Positions 1-9,050 of a stretch of 64,000 nucleotides of DNA are shown in pieces (the stretch's first letter is position 1; each line of letters begins with the position of its first letter). The DNA lies in NCBI RefSeq assembly GCF_001029435.1, contig NZ_LDOV01000010.1, positions 124,001 through 188,000 of the forward strand. Reading direction: 5' to 3'. A program made the position numbers and the translations under genes. Source of the stretch: Photobacterium aphoticum. Its GTDB lineage: Bacteria; Pseudomonadota; Gammaproteobacteria; Enterobacterales; Vibrionaceae. A model generated the notes under the pieces. That model had not been told where the DNA came from, searched no databases, and saw only the letters and a list, made by a program, of their open reading frames with translations.

Positions 1-584
1 GCAAAGAACGCCTTGTTTTTGTCTTGAACGCGTTGATAGGTGGCCGTGTACACGTCATCAGCATGGCGGGTGAGCGAGGGAACACCGCCAGTCAGGTACG
101 CACGTGAAAGGCTTTGTGGGTAGAACGACAAGTACGTGAGTGCGCAGAAGCCACCAAAGCTTTGCCCTAAAATGGCCCACTGCGGCACGCCCAGTTTTTC
201 ACGGATCAGTTCGGCATCGCGCACAATGTTGTCGGCACGAAAATGGCTGAGGTAGTCAGCTTGCTTAGTCGGTGTCATGCCTGCCAGCGTTTGGTGGCTG
301 ATCACCGTGCTGTTGCCGGTACCGCGCTGGTCAAGCAGCAGTACACGGTATTGTTGTAACGCGCGCTTTAACCAACCGGAACGGCTATCGGGGCGCGGTG
401 ACGGAAAGCCGGGTCCACCTTGAAAATACACCAGCCAAGGCAACGCTTGTTCATCACTGGCTAGATCGCACACTTCACGGGCAAACACCGACAGGGTAGG
501 CCCTTGAGGATCTTGATAGTTCAGTGGCACTTCAAAGCGGTGCTGGCGATAAATTACATCACCGTCGATAAAACAGGCTTGCAT
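1..584 (-). CDS. Proline iminopeptidase / alpha-beta hydrolase (3' part outside window)
   Basis: Only the N-terminal 194 residues lie in the window; the gene runs off the left edge. The ATG at 584 is preceded by an AAAGGAG-type ribosome site. The product is a cytoplasmic alpha/beta-hydrolase of peptidase family S33. A GGPG motif (oxyanion-hole strand typical of prolyl aminopeptidases) lies near residue 55, and the nucleophile elbow GQSFGG near residue 145 places the catalytic Ser. The Asp and His would be in the missing part. Family knowledge: such enzymes release N-terminal proline from short peptides. A broader hydrolase role cannot be excluded. Confidence 0.85.
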   Translation of the reverse strand, partial: MQACFIDGDVIYRQHRFEVPLNYQDPQGPTLSVFAREVCDLASDEQALPWLVYFQGGPGFPSPRPDSRSGWLKRALQQYRVLLLDQRGTGNSTVISHQTLAGMTPTKQADYLSHFRADNIVRDAELIREKLGVPQWAILGQSFGGFCALTYLSFYPQSLSRAYLTGGVPSLTRHADDVYTATYQRVQDKNKAFF

Positions 585-718
585 CCGGCGCTCCTTTAAA
601 CAACTTAAACAAATACAAATAAGTAAAACAAAATGTTAACAAAGATTGTAAGGGGAATATGCGACAAGAGAAAGCAGTATGAGAGGTGGATGTAAAAAGC
701 CTGAATAACGGTGATAAA

Positions 719-742
719 AAAGCCGATCAAAGGATCGGCTTT
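719..742 (-). terminator. Intrinsic terminator of the M14 peptidase gene
   Basis: Perfect 10-bp stem AAAGCCGATC / GATCGGCTTT with a 4-nt loop. In the minus-strand direction it runs into a T-tract, about 40 nt beyond the stop codon of the peptidase gene at 781. Confidence 0.85.
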
Positions 743-780
743 CTTGTCAGCATCTATGCGCAACGTGAGCGAGGCGCGTC

Positions 781-1704
781 TTATTTCTGCTGTTCAATCA
801 CGTAATCAAGCGCACCGGTAATCGCCGCGACTTGCGCGTCGTTACATTCTGCATCGGTGACTTTGTCACTGTCCGGGTACACTTCTGTGGTCGTGCCGTA
901 CGCACAATCGGTCATGCTGTTACACAGGCTCAGTGACTTCAGCGGGTAGTTAATCACACCTTCTTGCGTGATAGGACAACCGATGATGTTGCCATTGGCA
1001 TCCGCAGGGGCAATGTGTGTCACTTCGCGTACCGCATTGATGATCGCTGTTTGGAAGGCATCATTCGGGTATTCCGTATCACCCACGGTGTAGAAACCGT
1101 CTGGCACCGTATCCGGTTCGTAAGGTTTACCATCACGGGCAGCCAGCGCCGGGCGGAATTCTAATTCGTCGGTATCCGTCGTTTCGTGCAGGTCAATATG
1201 CACAAGGATAGGCGTGTCTAGCTCATCCATCATCGCCATTAATGATGCCGCTTCCTCAGACGGACTGTCCGGGTAGAAAGAGCGGTTAGGATCAATTGCG
1301 ATTGGGTTCCAACGGTTGATGGTTTCATAACCCCATGGGCTCACACACGGCGCCACAATCAGGTTGAAGGCATCAAGGTAACGCTCAGCATGGGCATCCA
1401 CAAACTGCAATGCACCGTGTACCCCACTGGTTTCGTAACCGTGTACGCCACCTGTGATCAATACCGTTGGCTTTTGCTCGTCCCAGTTTTGGCTTTTGAT
1501 TGCAAACAGTGGGTATTTCGCTGGGTCGATGCTGAGCGCACCGTATTGGAATACATCAAAGCGTGGTCGTAGAGCATCAATCTTGGTGATCACATCGGCC
1601 TGGTAGGAACGCTTAATGGTGGTTTGTGCCAGCCATTCAGCCTTTTCAGCTTCGCCCCACGGTTGGCCAGGAGTGCCGATGGGGTAAGAGTTTGCGCTTG
1701 TCAT
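781..1704 (-). CDS. M14-family zinc carboxypeptidase-like protein
   Basis: 307 residues without an obvious signal peptide, so probably cytoplasmic. GGVHGYETSG near residue 86 supplies the HxxE zinc ligands and HIDLHE near residue 168 the third ligand, as in M14 peptidases and the related succinylglutamate desuccinylase/aspartoacylase group. Near the C terminus TTTEVYP offers a candidate catalytic Glu. The ATG at 1704 follows an AAAGG-type ribosome site. It is monocistronic with its own terminator. The substrate is not evident: peptide carboxypeptidase or amidohydrolase are both possible. Confidence 0.8.
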   Translation of the reverse strand: MTSANSYPIGTPGQPWGEAEKAEWLAQTTIKRSYQADVITKIDALRPRFDVFQYGALSIDPAKYPLFAIKSQNWDEQKPTVLITGGVHGYETSGVHGALQFVDAHAERYLDAFNLIVAPCVSPWGYETINRWNPIAIDPNRSFYPDSPSEEAASLMAMMDELDTPILVHIDLHETTDTDELEFRPALAARDGKPYEPDTVPDGFYTVGDTEYPNDAFQTAIINAVREVTHIAPADANGNIIGCPITQEGVINYPLKSLSLCNSMTDCAYGTTTEVYPDSDKVTDAECNDAQVAAITGALDYVIEQQK

Positions 1705-1966
1705 GGGTTGCCTTTCAGTCGGTGCACCGTCACTTGCGGTGCAATAGGGTGTTGCATATACATTAAGTATGATAAGTGAGCGTTACAGTTTGTCACTCGG
1801 CCACAGGATAAATGACTGGGCGGAGGGAAGCAAACCTATTGAGTTTAGAATGAAAAAAGGCTGACACAGATCATCTCGCGTGATCAGCCGTTGTTCAAAT
1901 GTCTGACAAAAGCTTTTATGCTATCCCCCGGATAATGGCATTTATCAACCAAAGAGGATACATACC

Positions 1967-3415
1967 GTGAAGCTGATGCATTCTGCGTTATTAAAACAAG
2001 CGTGTTACGTTGCCGGACAATGGGTAACCGCACACGATGGTGCAACCGATCCGGTTATCAACCCCTCGACGGGACAAATCATTGCGCAAGTGCCTCGCAT
2101 GGGACGAGAAATGACGCTTGCCGCTATCGACGCCGCGCAACAGGCGCAACAACAATGGAAACAAACCACGGCGAAAGCTCGCTCGGTCATTTTACGCCGT
2201 TGGTATGCGTTGATGATGGAACATATCGACGATTTAGCGACGATCATGACCACCGAGCAAGGAAAACCGTTCGTAGAAGCCAAAGGTGAAATCACTTATG
2301 CGGCGAGCTTCGTTGAATGGTTTGCTGAAGAAGCGAAACGTGCATACGGGGAAGTGATCCCCAGTCACAAAACAGACGCGCGCATTTTGGCAAGTCGTGA
2401 ACCCATGGGTGTTGTGGGTGCGATTACGCCATGGAATTTCCCCGCTGCGATGATCACCCGCAAGTGTGCCCCGGCCTTTGCTGCTGGCTGTGGTGTGGTG
2501 CTAAAACCGGCGCCAGATACCCCGCTGTGCGCATTGGCTCTGGCGGTATTGGCCGAAGAGGCCGGCATTCCTGCCGGATTGTTTAATGTGGTGACTGGTG
2601 ATGCGCAAGCCATTGGCGGGGCATTAACCGACAGTAAAACCGTGAAGAAAATTTCGTTCACGGGCTCAACAGCGGTAGGTAAATTGTTGATGGCGCAATC
2701 GGCGGCCACCGTGAAAAAACTGTCATTGGAATTAGGCGGTAACGCACCGTTCATCGTATGCGATGATGCAGATTTGGATGCCGCCATTGAAGGCATCATG
2801 ATTGCCAAATTCCGAAATGCGGGGCAAACCTGTGTGTGTGCCAACCGTATTTATGTCCACGATGCGGTCTACGACGCCTTCACTGAAAAATTGGTTGCAC
2901 GTGTACAGGCATTGAAAGTGGGTGACGGTTTCGCGCCGGAGGTACAGATTGGTCCGTTGATCAACGCTGCCGCTGTCGCGAAAGTTCAAAGCCATATTGA
3001 TGATGCTTTAGCCAAAGGCGCCCGTCTGGCCTACGGTGAACCACAGCCTGCGGGCAGTTTTTTGTTCCCGCCTCAGGTGCTGGTGGAGATGACCGATACC
3101 ATGCGCATTGCCAATGAAGAAACCTTTGGCCCGGTCGCTGCGCTGTTCCGTTTCAATGACGATGCAGACGTGATTGCACGTGCCAATGCCACCGACTCAG
3201 GATTGGCGGCTTATGCGTATACCCGTTCATTGCAACGAGCGTTCCGTTTCAGCGAAGGGCTGGAATACGGCATGGTTGGCATTAACGAAGGCCTAATTTC
3301 GACCGAAGTGGCACCGTTTGGCGGAATAAAAGAATCGGGGCTTGGTCGCGAAGGGGGACGCCAAGGACTGGATGACTACCTGGAAACCAAATACACCTTA
3401 CTGGGTGGCTTATAG
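1967..3415 (+). CDS. gabD: NAD(P)-dependent succinate-semialdehyde dehydrogenase
   Basis: 482-residue aldehyde dehydrogenase of the GabD type, oxidising succinic semialdehyde to succinate at the end of GABA/putrescine breakdown. Visible motifs: ITPWNFP (cofactor binding, about residue 155), FTGSTAVG, LELGGNAPF with the general-base Glu, and GQTCVCANR with the catalytic Cys, plus the C-terminal PFGGIKESGLGREGG. GTG at 1967 is chosen because AAGAGGA lies 9 nt upstream; ATG at 1976 is a second option. No gabT or permease lies nearby, so the physiological aldehyde could differ. Confidence 0.9.
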   Translation: MKLMHSALLKQACYVAGQWVTAHDGATDPVINPSTGQIIAQVPRMGREMTLAAIDAAQQAQQQWKQTTAKARSVILRRWYALMMEHIDDLATIMTTEQGKPFVEAKGEITYAASFVEWFAEEAKRAYGEVIPSHKTDARILASREPMGVVGAITPWNFPAAMITRKCAPAFAAGCGVVLKPAPDTPLCALALAVLAEEAGIPAGLFNVVTGDAQAIGGALTDSKTVKKISFTGSTAVGKLLMAQSAATVKKLSLELGGNAPFIVCDDADLDAAIEGIMIAKFRNAGQTCVCANRIYVHDAVYDAFTEKLVARVQALKVGDGFAPEVQIGPLINAAAVAKVQSHIDDALAKGARLAYGEPQPAGSFLFPPQVLVEMTDTMRIANEETFGPVAALFRFNDDADVIARANATDSGLAAYAYTRSLQRAFRFSEGLEYGMVGINEGLISTEVAPFGGIKESGLGREGGRQGLDDYLETKYTLLGGL

Positions 3416-3436
3416 CCCGTTAGCGGTATTTTGAAC

Positions 3437-3459
3437 CATGCGCTCACAAAGGGCGCATG
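3437..3459 (+). terminator. Hairpin after gabD, weak terminator
   Basis: Stem CATGCGC / GCGCATG with a 9-nt loop, 22 nt after the gabD stop. There is no clear T-tract, so it may be an mRNA 3' end stabiliser rather than a strong terminator. Confidence 0.4.
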
Positions 3460-3656
3460 AATGATGATAAAAGGGTATAAACCCCTGAATTTATTTTTTA
3501 CACTTGTCGTTAAGTGACTGCATGGGCAAATCGTCACCTTCTTTCAGTCTGTTTCATCTGTGATGAGAGAGCATAGTGAGGGTGTGTGATAAGAGAGCCA
3601 ATGCGGGAAAGAATGAAAGACAATGATTCAATCAGGCTCAGCCTAAGGAATGCCCC

Positions 3657-4190
3657 ATGACAAAAGCAAAAATCGGTATTGTCACCGTTAGTGATCGCGC
3701 AAGCGCCGGTGTGTATGAAGATCTGTCCGGACAAGCGATTATTGATACTTTGAATGCCTACCTGACTTCAGAGTGGGAGCCGGTGTATCAAGTGATCCCT
3801 GATGAGCAAGACGTGATTGAAGCAACGTTGATCAAAATGGCTGATGAAGACCAGTGTAGCTTGATTGTGACGACGGGCGGTACAGGCCCTGCGAAGCGTG
3901 ATGTGACACCAGAAGCCACAGAAGCGGTGTGTGACCGTATGATGCCGGGCTTTGGTGAGCTGATGCGTGCAGAGTCACTGAAATTTGTCCCAACGGCGAT
4001 TTTGTCGCGTCAGACTGCGGGCCTGCGTGGTGACAGCCTGATCGTGAACCTGCCGGGTAAACCAAAATCGATTCGTGAATGTTTGGACGCAGTATTCCCT
4101 GCGATCCCTTACTGCATCGATTTGATGGAAGGGCCATTTTTGGAGTGTGACGAGTCGGTGATCAAGCCATTCCGTCCGAAGCAAAAATAA
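3657..4190 (+). CDS. mogA: Molybdopterin adenylyltransferase MogA
   Basis: 177 residues, the usual MogA length. It adenylylates molybdopterin before molybdenum insertion by MoeA in molybdenum cofactor synthesis. The N terminus KIGIVTVSDRAS and the central TTGGTGP (about residue 75), followed by RDVTPEAT, are the MoCF-biosynthesis domain signature that binds ATP and molybdopterin. A C-terminal NLPGKPKSIRECL segment completes the fold. Monocistronic, with a terminator 15 nt downstream. Confidence 0.95.
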   Translation: MTKAKIGIVTVSDRASAGVYEDLSGQAIIDTLNAYLTSEWEPVYQVIPDEQDVIEATLIKMADEDQCSLIVTTGGTGPAKRDVTPEATEAVCDRMMPGFGELMRAESLKFVPTAILSRQTAGLRGDSLIVNLPGKPKSIRECLDAVFPAIPYCIDLMEGPFLECDESVIKPFRPKQK

Positions 4191-4205
4191 TTAATCGTTA
4201 TACTT

Positions 4206-4236
4206 AAGGTCGAATCGCAAGATTCGGCCTTTTTTT
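4206..4236 (+). terminator. Intrinsic terminator of mogA
   Basis: Stem AAGGTCGAATC / GATTCGGCCTT (one G-U pair) with a GCAA loop, followed by a run of seven T. Confidence 0.85.
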
Positions 4237-4301
4237 ATCCGTAGTAGTGAGCGGTGTGATGTGGTGAAAGGCCGCTGATTGTGATGAAAAGGAGTCTCGT
4301 C

Positions 4302-5075
4302 ATGAAACGAACAATACTCGCGATAACCATCGCCTTGATGGTCGCCCCAGCCCATGCCAGTTGGGAAAAATTCAAAGAATCCGCCTCTGAGCTGGGCAGC
4401 ACGTTAAGTGAAAGCTCAAAACAAGCGTGGGAAGGCGTGACGGAGTTTTCCAAAGAAACCTGGGATATGGTGTCAGAGTGGGGGGCCGATACCTATAACA
4501 AAGCCGGTGAATGGACGGATGAGTCCATTGAAACGAGCAAAGAATGGCTCAATGCTGCCGATGCCAAGTTAGCTGAAATGCTTAACCCTGACACGCCGGA
4601 AGAAGCGCGTTTGGCTTTGAATACCATGGCTGATACGGCGCTGATACGCCTGTTTAATGATGAGCCATCGGCCAAATTACTCTTCGATCATGCCTACGGC
4701 TATGCGGTGTTTGATTCACGTAAGTTTTCCCTCATGCTCCACACGAACCAAGGCGCTGGGGTAGCTGTGGATCGCCAAAATGGTCAACGTACCTACATGA
4801 AAATGTTTGGTGCCGGGATCGCGGCAGGGCTTGGGGGAAAATTCTACCAGCAAGTTATTCTGTTTGAAGATAAAGCCACATTCGACAGCTTTATTACGGA
4901 CGGCTGGGAAGCCACCTCAGAGCTGAGTGCGGTGGCAGGCAAAGAGAGTGCAGAGCTTACCGCAAAATATAACGGTGGCATGGCTATTTACCAGTTAGGT
5001 GAAAAAGGATTATTGCTGGATGCCAACATCTCCGGTTCAAAATACTGGGTGGATGATGATTTAACCCAGAAATAG
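4302..5075 (+). CDS. Secreted SYLF (Ysc84-type) domain protein
   Basis: 257 residues beginning with a Sec signal peptide (MKRTILAITIALMVAPAHA). The ATG at 4302 has AAAGGAG 8 nt upstream, which decides it over the ATG at 4281. Residues about 20-95 are a Trp/Glu-rich helical repeat region with several SWEKF/WDMVSEW-like segments. Residues about 110-257 form a SYLF lipid-binding domain (SAKLLFDHAYGYAVFD, then NQGAGVAVD, YMKMFGAGIAAGLGGKFY and YNGGMAIYQ). Known family members bind phospholipid. In proteobacteria they are periplasmic with undefined roles. Function here is inferred only at domain level. Confidence 0.8.
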   Translation: MKRTILAITIALMVAPAHASWEKFKESASELGSTLSESSKQAWEGVTEFSKETWDMVSEWGADTYNKAGEWTDESIETSKEWLNAADAKLAEMLNPDTPEEARLALNTMADTALIRLFNDEPSAKLLFDHAYGYAVFDSRKFSLMLHTNQGAGVAVDRQNGQRTYMKMFGAGIAAGLGGKFYQQVILFEDKATFDSFITDGWEATSELSAVAGKESAELTAKYNGGMAIYQLGEKGLLLDANISGSKYWVDDDLTQK

Positions 5076-5388
5076 CAGGGTTTTTCTCTTGTTAGTGATA
5101 TAGATTTCGCCACGACGGTGTGGCGGATCTATATGGCTACGTTCTTCATATTACGTGAAATTCTTTCGCGTCACTTCAAATTAACACTGCAATTTCAGAT
5201 GCCTGCGGGGTATTTTCATACATGCGCAAGTCCTTGTTCATAAATTTATCATTTCGTGTTGTCACTGCTTGTAGATAGGCGTAAAAAAACATTAATCACG
5301 CATAAATAATAATGAAATTGACCTAAATCGTCACAAACAATGCGTTGGCTTCATAGCAGTGGCCTGACAAGGATTAAGGGGCAAAGCG
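5076..5388. other. Intergenic region with a strong hairpin
   Basis: This 313-bp gap holds a long imperfect stem at 5098-5134 (ATATAGAT-TT-CGCCAC pairing with GTGGCG-G-ATCTATAT). It probably ends the SYLF gene transcript although no T-tract follows directly. The rest is AT-rich and should contain the promoter of the small membrane protein at 5389. No further gene was seen. Confidence 0.5.
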
Positions 5389-5670
5389 ATGGATACGAAA
5401 CGAACATGGGGCTTTATTTCTCTGCTTTTAGGTAGCGTGTCGCTGCTGTGGGGCGGAATTGCATTTGGGGGCTTGCTTGGCCAGTCGATGGTAACCGCAG
5501 ATATGGGCAGTTTTATTGCTCAAGGCGGGGGGGATTATTTGCATGCGTTCAATCCGGATCATGCGATTGCGGAAGTCAAAAACCGATACCAATACATTGC
5601 CACCACCGGCTTAGTACTGACGCTCATTGGCGGCATGATGATGCGTGGGCAGTGGGGGAAACGCTGGTAA
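5389..5670 (+). CDS. Small two-helix membrane protein, unknown function
   Basis: 93 residues. Two hydrophobic segments are visible: about 8-30 (WGFISLLLGSVSLLWGGIAFGG) and about 70-86 (YIATTGLVLTLIGGMMM), joined by a polar loop of about 40 residues containing YLHAFNPDHAIAEVKNRYQ. ATG at 5389 has AAGGGG upstream. No family was recognised. It stands alone between the SYLF gene and adenine deaminase. Confidence 0.65.
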   Translation: MDTKRTWGFISLLLGSVSLLWGGIAFGGLLGQSMVTADMGSFIAQGGGDYLHAFNPDHAIAEVKNRYQYIATTGLVLTLIGGMMMRGQWGKRW

Positions 5671-5809
5671 GCCGCCAAAAGTGATGAACTTGGCTACACT
5701 TCTCTCAATAATGAGTGGCTGTTAATCGGTCTAACGGTTGGCAGCGAACGACACACGACTGACATTTTACTCAGCGTGAGTGTGTGCATTTTGTACAGAG
5801 AGTGGTGCC

Positions 5810-6829
5810 ATGAAAGGTTTCATCAGTGGCTTACCCAAAGTGGAGCTGCACCTTCACATTGAAGGTACCTTAGAGCCTGAGATGTTGTTTACCATCGCGC
5901 AGAAAAACGGGGTAACATTACCGTTTGAGTCGATAGCGGCGCTGCGCGATGCCTATCAATTTAATGATTTACAATCTTTCCTCGATCTCTATTACTGGGG
6001 AGCGAAAGTGCTGCGTACCGAGCAGGACTTTTACGATTTGACCTTCGCCTATCTCGAACGTTGCCATGATGAGCATGTCATGCATACCGAGATCTTTTTT
6101 GATCCCCAATCTCATATGCAAAATGGCGTCGCGTTTGCCACGGTATTGAATGGGATCGATCGGGCATTACAAGAGGGTAAGGCGCAATGGGGCATATCCA
6201 GTGGTCTGATCCTGTGTTTTTTACGCCATCTTAGTGAAGCCTCGGCCATTGAAACACTGCGTCAGGCATTGCCTTACAAAGAGAAAATCATTGCTGTTGG
6301 CTTGGATTCCTCTGAAATTGGTCATCCGCCTGAAAAATTTGTTCAAGTGTTTGCGATGGCACGTGAAGCAGGCTGGCCAACGGTCGCGCATGCAGGAGAA
6401 GAAGGGCCGTCTGAGAATATTTGGCGTGCATTAGAAGACCTTCAGGTGTCGCGGATTGATCATGGGGTGCGATGTAGTGATGACTCCGCATTGGTGGAGA
6501 CTTTGCGACAGCGGTATGTGCCGTTGACTGTTTGCCCACTCTCAAACGTGAAGTTGCAGGTGTTTGACGATCTCTCGCAGCACAACATCATGCAGCTGGT
6601 GGAGCAGGGATTGTGTATCACCATTAATTCGGATGACCCGGCCTATTTGGGTGGTTACATGACGGCGAATATGCTGGCAGTCGCAGAAACGTTTGATGTC
6701 TCGAAAGCGGAGATGGCCCGCTTCACTGAGCGCGCTATTACGGCCAGTTTTTTGCCGGAAGAAGAGAAGGACGTGTTGCGAGCGCGTTTAGCGCAGTACT
6801 TGGCACATCAATTTCATCCCATCATTTAA
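5810..6829 (+). CDS. Adenine deaminase (adenosine deaminase-like family)
   Basis: 339 residues of the metal-dependent adenosine/adenine deaminase superfamily. The protein reads like the adenine aminohydrolase subgroup (EC 3.5.4.2), which deaminates adenine to hypoxanthine in purine salvage. Visible are KVELHLHIEG (zinc His pair, residues 14 and 16), VAHAGEEGP (His ligand and catalytic Glu), RIDHGVRC and NSDDPAYLGGY (Asp ligand). The FDPQSH and FLRHLSEASA segments are typical of the adenine branch. The start at 5810 matches the usual family N terminus; a GTG at 5780 would add ten residues with no family match. Confidence 0.85.
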   Translation: MKGFISGLPKVELHLHIEGTLEPEMLFTIAQKNGVTLPFESIAALRDAYQFNDLQSFLDLYYWGAKVLRTEQDFYDLTFAYLERCHDEHVMHTEIFFDPQSHMQNGVAFATVLNGIDRALQEGKAQWGISSGLILCFLRHLSEASAIETLRQALPYKEKIIAVGLDSSEIGHPPEKFVQVFAMAREAGWPTVAHAGEEGPSENIWRALEDLQVSRIDHGVRCSDDSALVETLRQRYVPLTVCPLSNVKLQVFDDLSQHNIMQLVEQGLCITINSDDPAYLGGYMTANMLAVAETFDVSKAEMARFTERAITASFLPEEEKDVLRARLAQYLAHQFHPII

Positions 6830-6838
6830 TGAAAAAAA

Positions 6839-6864
6839 ACGCCTATCAAATCCATGACAGGCGT
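6839..6864 (-). terminator. Terminator for the minus-strand gene at 7056
   Basis: Near-palindromic stem ACGCCTATCA / TGACAGGCGT with one mismatch. On the minus strand it is followed by eight T. It may also stop plus-strand transcripts leaving the adenine deaminase gene. Confidence 0.7.
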
Positions 6865-6949
6865 AGCAATAAATGATTAAGGAACAACATATTTGAAGTC
6901 CGGGAATAGTACTGATCGGGCAAAAAACGTGCAACGATCGATTTTGTAA

Positions 6950-6992
6950 AACTTGTTAACATCACGTGAAAGGTGAAGTGTGATAACAAGTT
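6950..6992. repeat. Intergenic inverted repeat
   Basis: Perfect 9-bp arms AACTTGTTA (6950-6958) and TAACAAGTT (6984-6992), with further partial pairing inside (CATCAC / GTGTG). No T-tract follows. It lies between the two convergent genes, so it is either an RNA hairpin in a 3' UTR or a protein-binding palindrome. Confidence 0.5.
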
Positions 6993-7055
6993 AGGCTGAA
7001 TAAAAAATGTGCACTTTTTTTGTGCTCGCTTCAGTGCGGGTTACTTTAAGCCCGT

Positions 7056-7649
7056 TCACTTTGATCTCAGTTTGATGGCGGAGGTGAGCCTTGTGAGCCA
7101 GTTTTGACGTGGACGCGCCTGATTGGCTTGCTCAACACCGATGTAATAGGTCTGCATGAACCATTGGCGCAGCACTTCTTGCTGTTTCTCTGGGTTGTCA
7201 GGGAAGCTTTCAGCGAGGCATGGATTGTCGCATGAGCGTTGTGGCTGCAAGGTCTGACTAATCATCACCGCCTGATCATTGGCATAACTGAAATCAATGC
7301 CGGTATAGCCCTGAGTTAACAGCCAAAGCGCGGTGACGACTTTGAGCTCCATGGCATCTAACGTCTGAAATTTACTGGCATGCGTATCACCCACTTGGCG
7401 TTCAAACAGCTGCTGCATCTCAGCAATTTTGCTTGCCGTGGCCTGATAAGCCTCAAAAGTGGTTTGAAAGCTCTGCGTCATTAACCCAAGCGCTAAATCA
7501 GAAGGCTGCTTGTCAGCGCGCTGTGTGCAAATAGCGTTAAAGGCTGTCTCACGCTGCTGGAGAAAATCTTGCGCATATTGGCGTTCATTGTCGGTAAAAG
7601 GGACAGCTTGAATACCAAATTGGAGAAATAAATGTTCGAGTGATGTCAT
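7056..7649 (-). CDS. Hypothetical helical protein
   Basis: 197 residues, no signal peptide or membrane span. The sequence is rich in Gln, Ala and Leu and predicted largely helical; KLRSK ends the protein. Features include YAQDFLQQRE near the N terminus, an acidic/aromatic centre (LTQGYTGIDFSYANDQ) and two Cys in SCDNPCLAES. No family was recognised. It is divergent from the glutathione peroxidase gene with only about 80 bp between starts, so the promoters overlap and co-regulation is possible. Confidence 0.6.
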   Translation of the reverse strand: MTSLEHLFLQFGIQAVPFTDNERQYAQDFLQQRETAFNAICTQRADKQPSDLALGLMTQSFQTTFEAYQATASKIAEMQQLFERQVGDTHASKFQTLDAMELKVVTALWLLTQGYTGIDFSYANDQAVMISQTLQPQRSCDNPCLAESFPDNPEKQQEVLRQWFMQTYYIGVEQANQARPRQNWLTRLTSAIKLRSK

Positions 7650-7727
7650 GCTATTTATTTGATCTATCGAGTGCTTTTTGCAGTATATTCACAATCAAAG
7701 AAGGAAAACACCCCAGAAGGAAAATCG

Positions 7728-8216
7728 ATGACAGCATTTTATGAATTAACCGCAAACCGCATCAATGGCCAACCCCAAGCCATGCGTGACTACGAGGGCA
7801 AAGTCATCTTGGTGGTGAACACAGCCAGTGAGTGTGGCTTTACACCGCAATATCATGGGTTACAAGCGTTGTACGCTAAGCATGAAGCGGAAGGATTGGT
7901 GATTTTGGGTTTCCCATGTAATCAATTCGGTGGGCAAGAACCGGATGCGAACGTGCAAATCGCTCAGACCTGTGAAATCAATTACGGTGTGAGTTTCCCG
8001 ATGTTTGAAAAAGTCGATGTGAACGGGGATAACAGCCATCCCGTTTTTCAATACCTGACGCAGGCGTTACCGGGTTTGATGGGAAAGAAGATTAAGTGGA
8101 ATTTTACCAAGTTCCTGATTGGTCGTGATGGTCAACCGATTAAACGCTATGCGCCGACAACCACCCCAGACGCGTTGGAAAAAGACGTTGTACGTGCATT
8201 GAATGGGCCTGTTTGA
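7728..8216 (+). CDS. Glutathione peroxidase (Cys type, BtuE/Gpx family)
   Basis: 162 residues, normal for bacterial thioredoxin/glutathione-dependent peroxidases that reduce H2O2 and organic hydroperoxides. The peroxidatic site is NTASECGFT with Cys36 in the position of selenocysteine. FPCNQFGGQEP carries the conserved Gln, and WNFTKFLI the Trp-Asn pair of the catalytic tetrad. The ATG at 7728 has AGAAGG 8 nt upstream, better than the longer reading from 7659. Cytoplasmic by absence of a signal peptide. Confidence 0.92.
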   Translation: MTAFYELTANRINGQPQAMRDYEGKVILVVNTASECGFTPQYHGLQALYAKHEAEGLVILGFPCNQFGGQEPDANVQIAQTCEINYGVSFPMFEKVDVNGDNSHPVFQYLTQALPGLMGKKIKWNFTKFLIGRDGQPIKRYAPTTTPDALEKDVVRALNGPV

Positions 8217-8514
8217 TTACCTGTGAGCATGTTTCAACTAAGGTGAAATGAGTCAGTAAGCATTTTCCGTATAGCAACAGTGTTCGTTGTGTTGATTGAG
8301 TCGAAATTTTTCATGTAATGGGCATAGAGAGAATATGAACCCTTGCCACTGGATAAGTGGCAAGGAGATACTGATAGACGATTTATAATGGAATGACATT
8401 TAATCTCATTATTCATATTGTTGCTGGATATATCGTTATCAATAATGTTGAACGTGTTCTTATATTAAGAAAAGAGGTTGGTGTCGTTAAGAAGTACTAT
8501 CAAGGATGTTATCT

Positions 8515-8931
8515 GTGTCAGAAAGAAAAGTTTATTCCCCTTTACAAGCCGCAATGGGAACATTTTTGGGTGGGCCATTAGCGTCGGTCTATTTTATTAA
8601 ACAGAATTTTTCTGCAACGAATAATCATGAGGGCAGCAGTAAAACATTGACCTATGGCGGTGCGTTATTAGTAGCGTTACTGTGCATTCTCCCATTCATT
8701 CCTGAAGATTTTCCTACATTACCTATTCCGTTACTTTTTGTTTTCCTGACAAAGGTGTTGGTTGAGAAATACCAGTTCGATAAGGATGCGATAGAAAAAG
8801 ACCATACGCTAACCTATCATTCAAATTGGCGGGTGTTTTTTATTGGCGTTGTTTCATTGATCGTATTTATGGCGGTGATTTTCATCCAATTATTAATGAT
8901 GGAAAGTTTAGGCATTATTACATTGGCTTAG
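8515..8931 (+). CDS. Small multi-pass membrane protein, unknown function
   Basis: 138 residues from GTG at 8515, chosen because AAGGA at 8502-8506 lies 8 nt upstream; the ATG at 8506 overlaps that ribosome site. Hydrophobic segments occur at about 14-28 (AAMGTFLGGPLASVYF), 50-66 (ALLVALLCILPFI), 72-84 and 110-134 (FFIGVVSLIVFMAVIFIQLLMM). The N-terminal SPLQAAMGTFLGGPLA resembles small membrane proteins seen across gammaproteobacteria, but no function is known to me. The preceding 300 bp contain no convincing gene. Confidence 0.6.
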   Translation: MSERKVYSPLQAAMGTFLGGPLASVYFIKQNFSATNNHEGSSKTLTYGGALLVALLCILPFIPEDFPTLPIPLLFVFLTKVLVEKYQFDKDAIEKDHTLTYHSNWRVFFIGVVSLIVFMAVIFIQLLMMESLGIITLA

Positions 8932-9020
8932 TGTTAACTGGATTGTCCAGATTATATAATCGATTGGCATGAATAGATTGCAATATTGATTAGCAGGATA
9001 ATGGAAAATAAATGCAATAG

Positions 9021-9050
9021 AGCAGGTATAGTGTCTGCTTTATTTGTTTT
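9021..9050 (+). terminator. Weak terminator after the membrane protein
   Basis: Short stem AGCAG / CTGCT followed by the T-rich TTATTTGTTTTTATTT. It sits between the convergent genes ending at 8931 and 9050. Confidence 0.5.

Noticed and set aside
964-1572. Plus-strand reading frames opposite the M14 peptidase gene
   Set aside because: Antisense shadows of a well-supported gene, no ribosome sites and no family resemblance.
8393-8581. 62-residue plus-strand frame upstream of the small membrane protein
   Set aside because: It overlaps the better supported gene at 8515 in another frame and has no ribosome site; the hydrophobic start alone is not enough.
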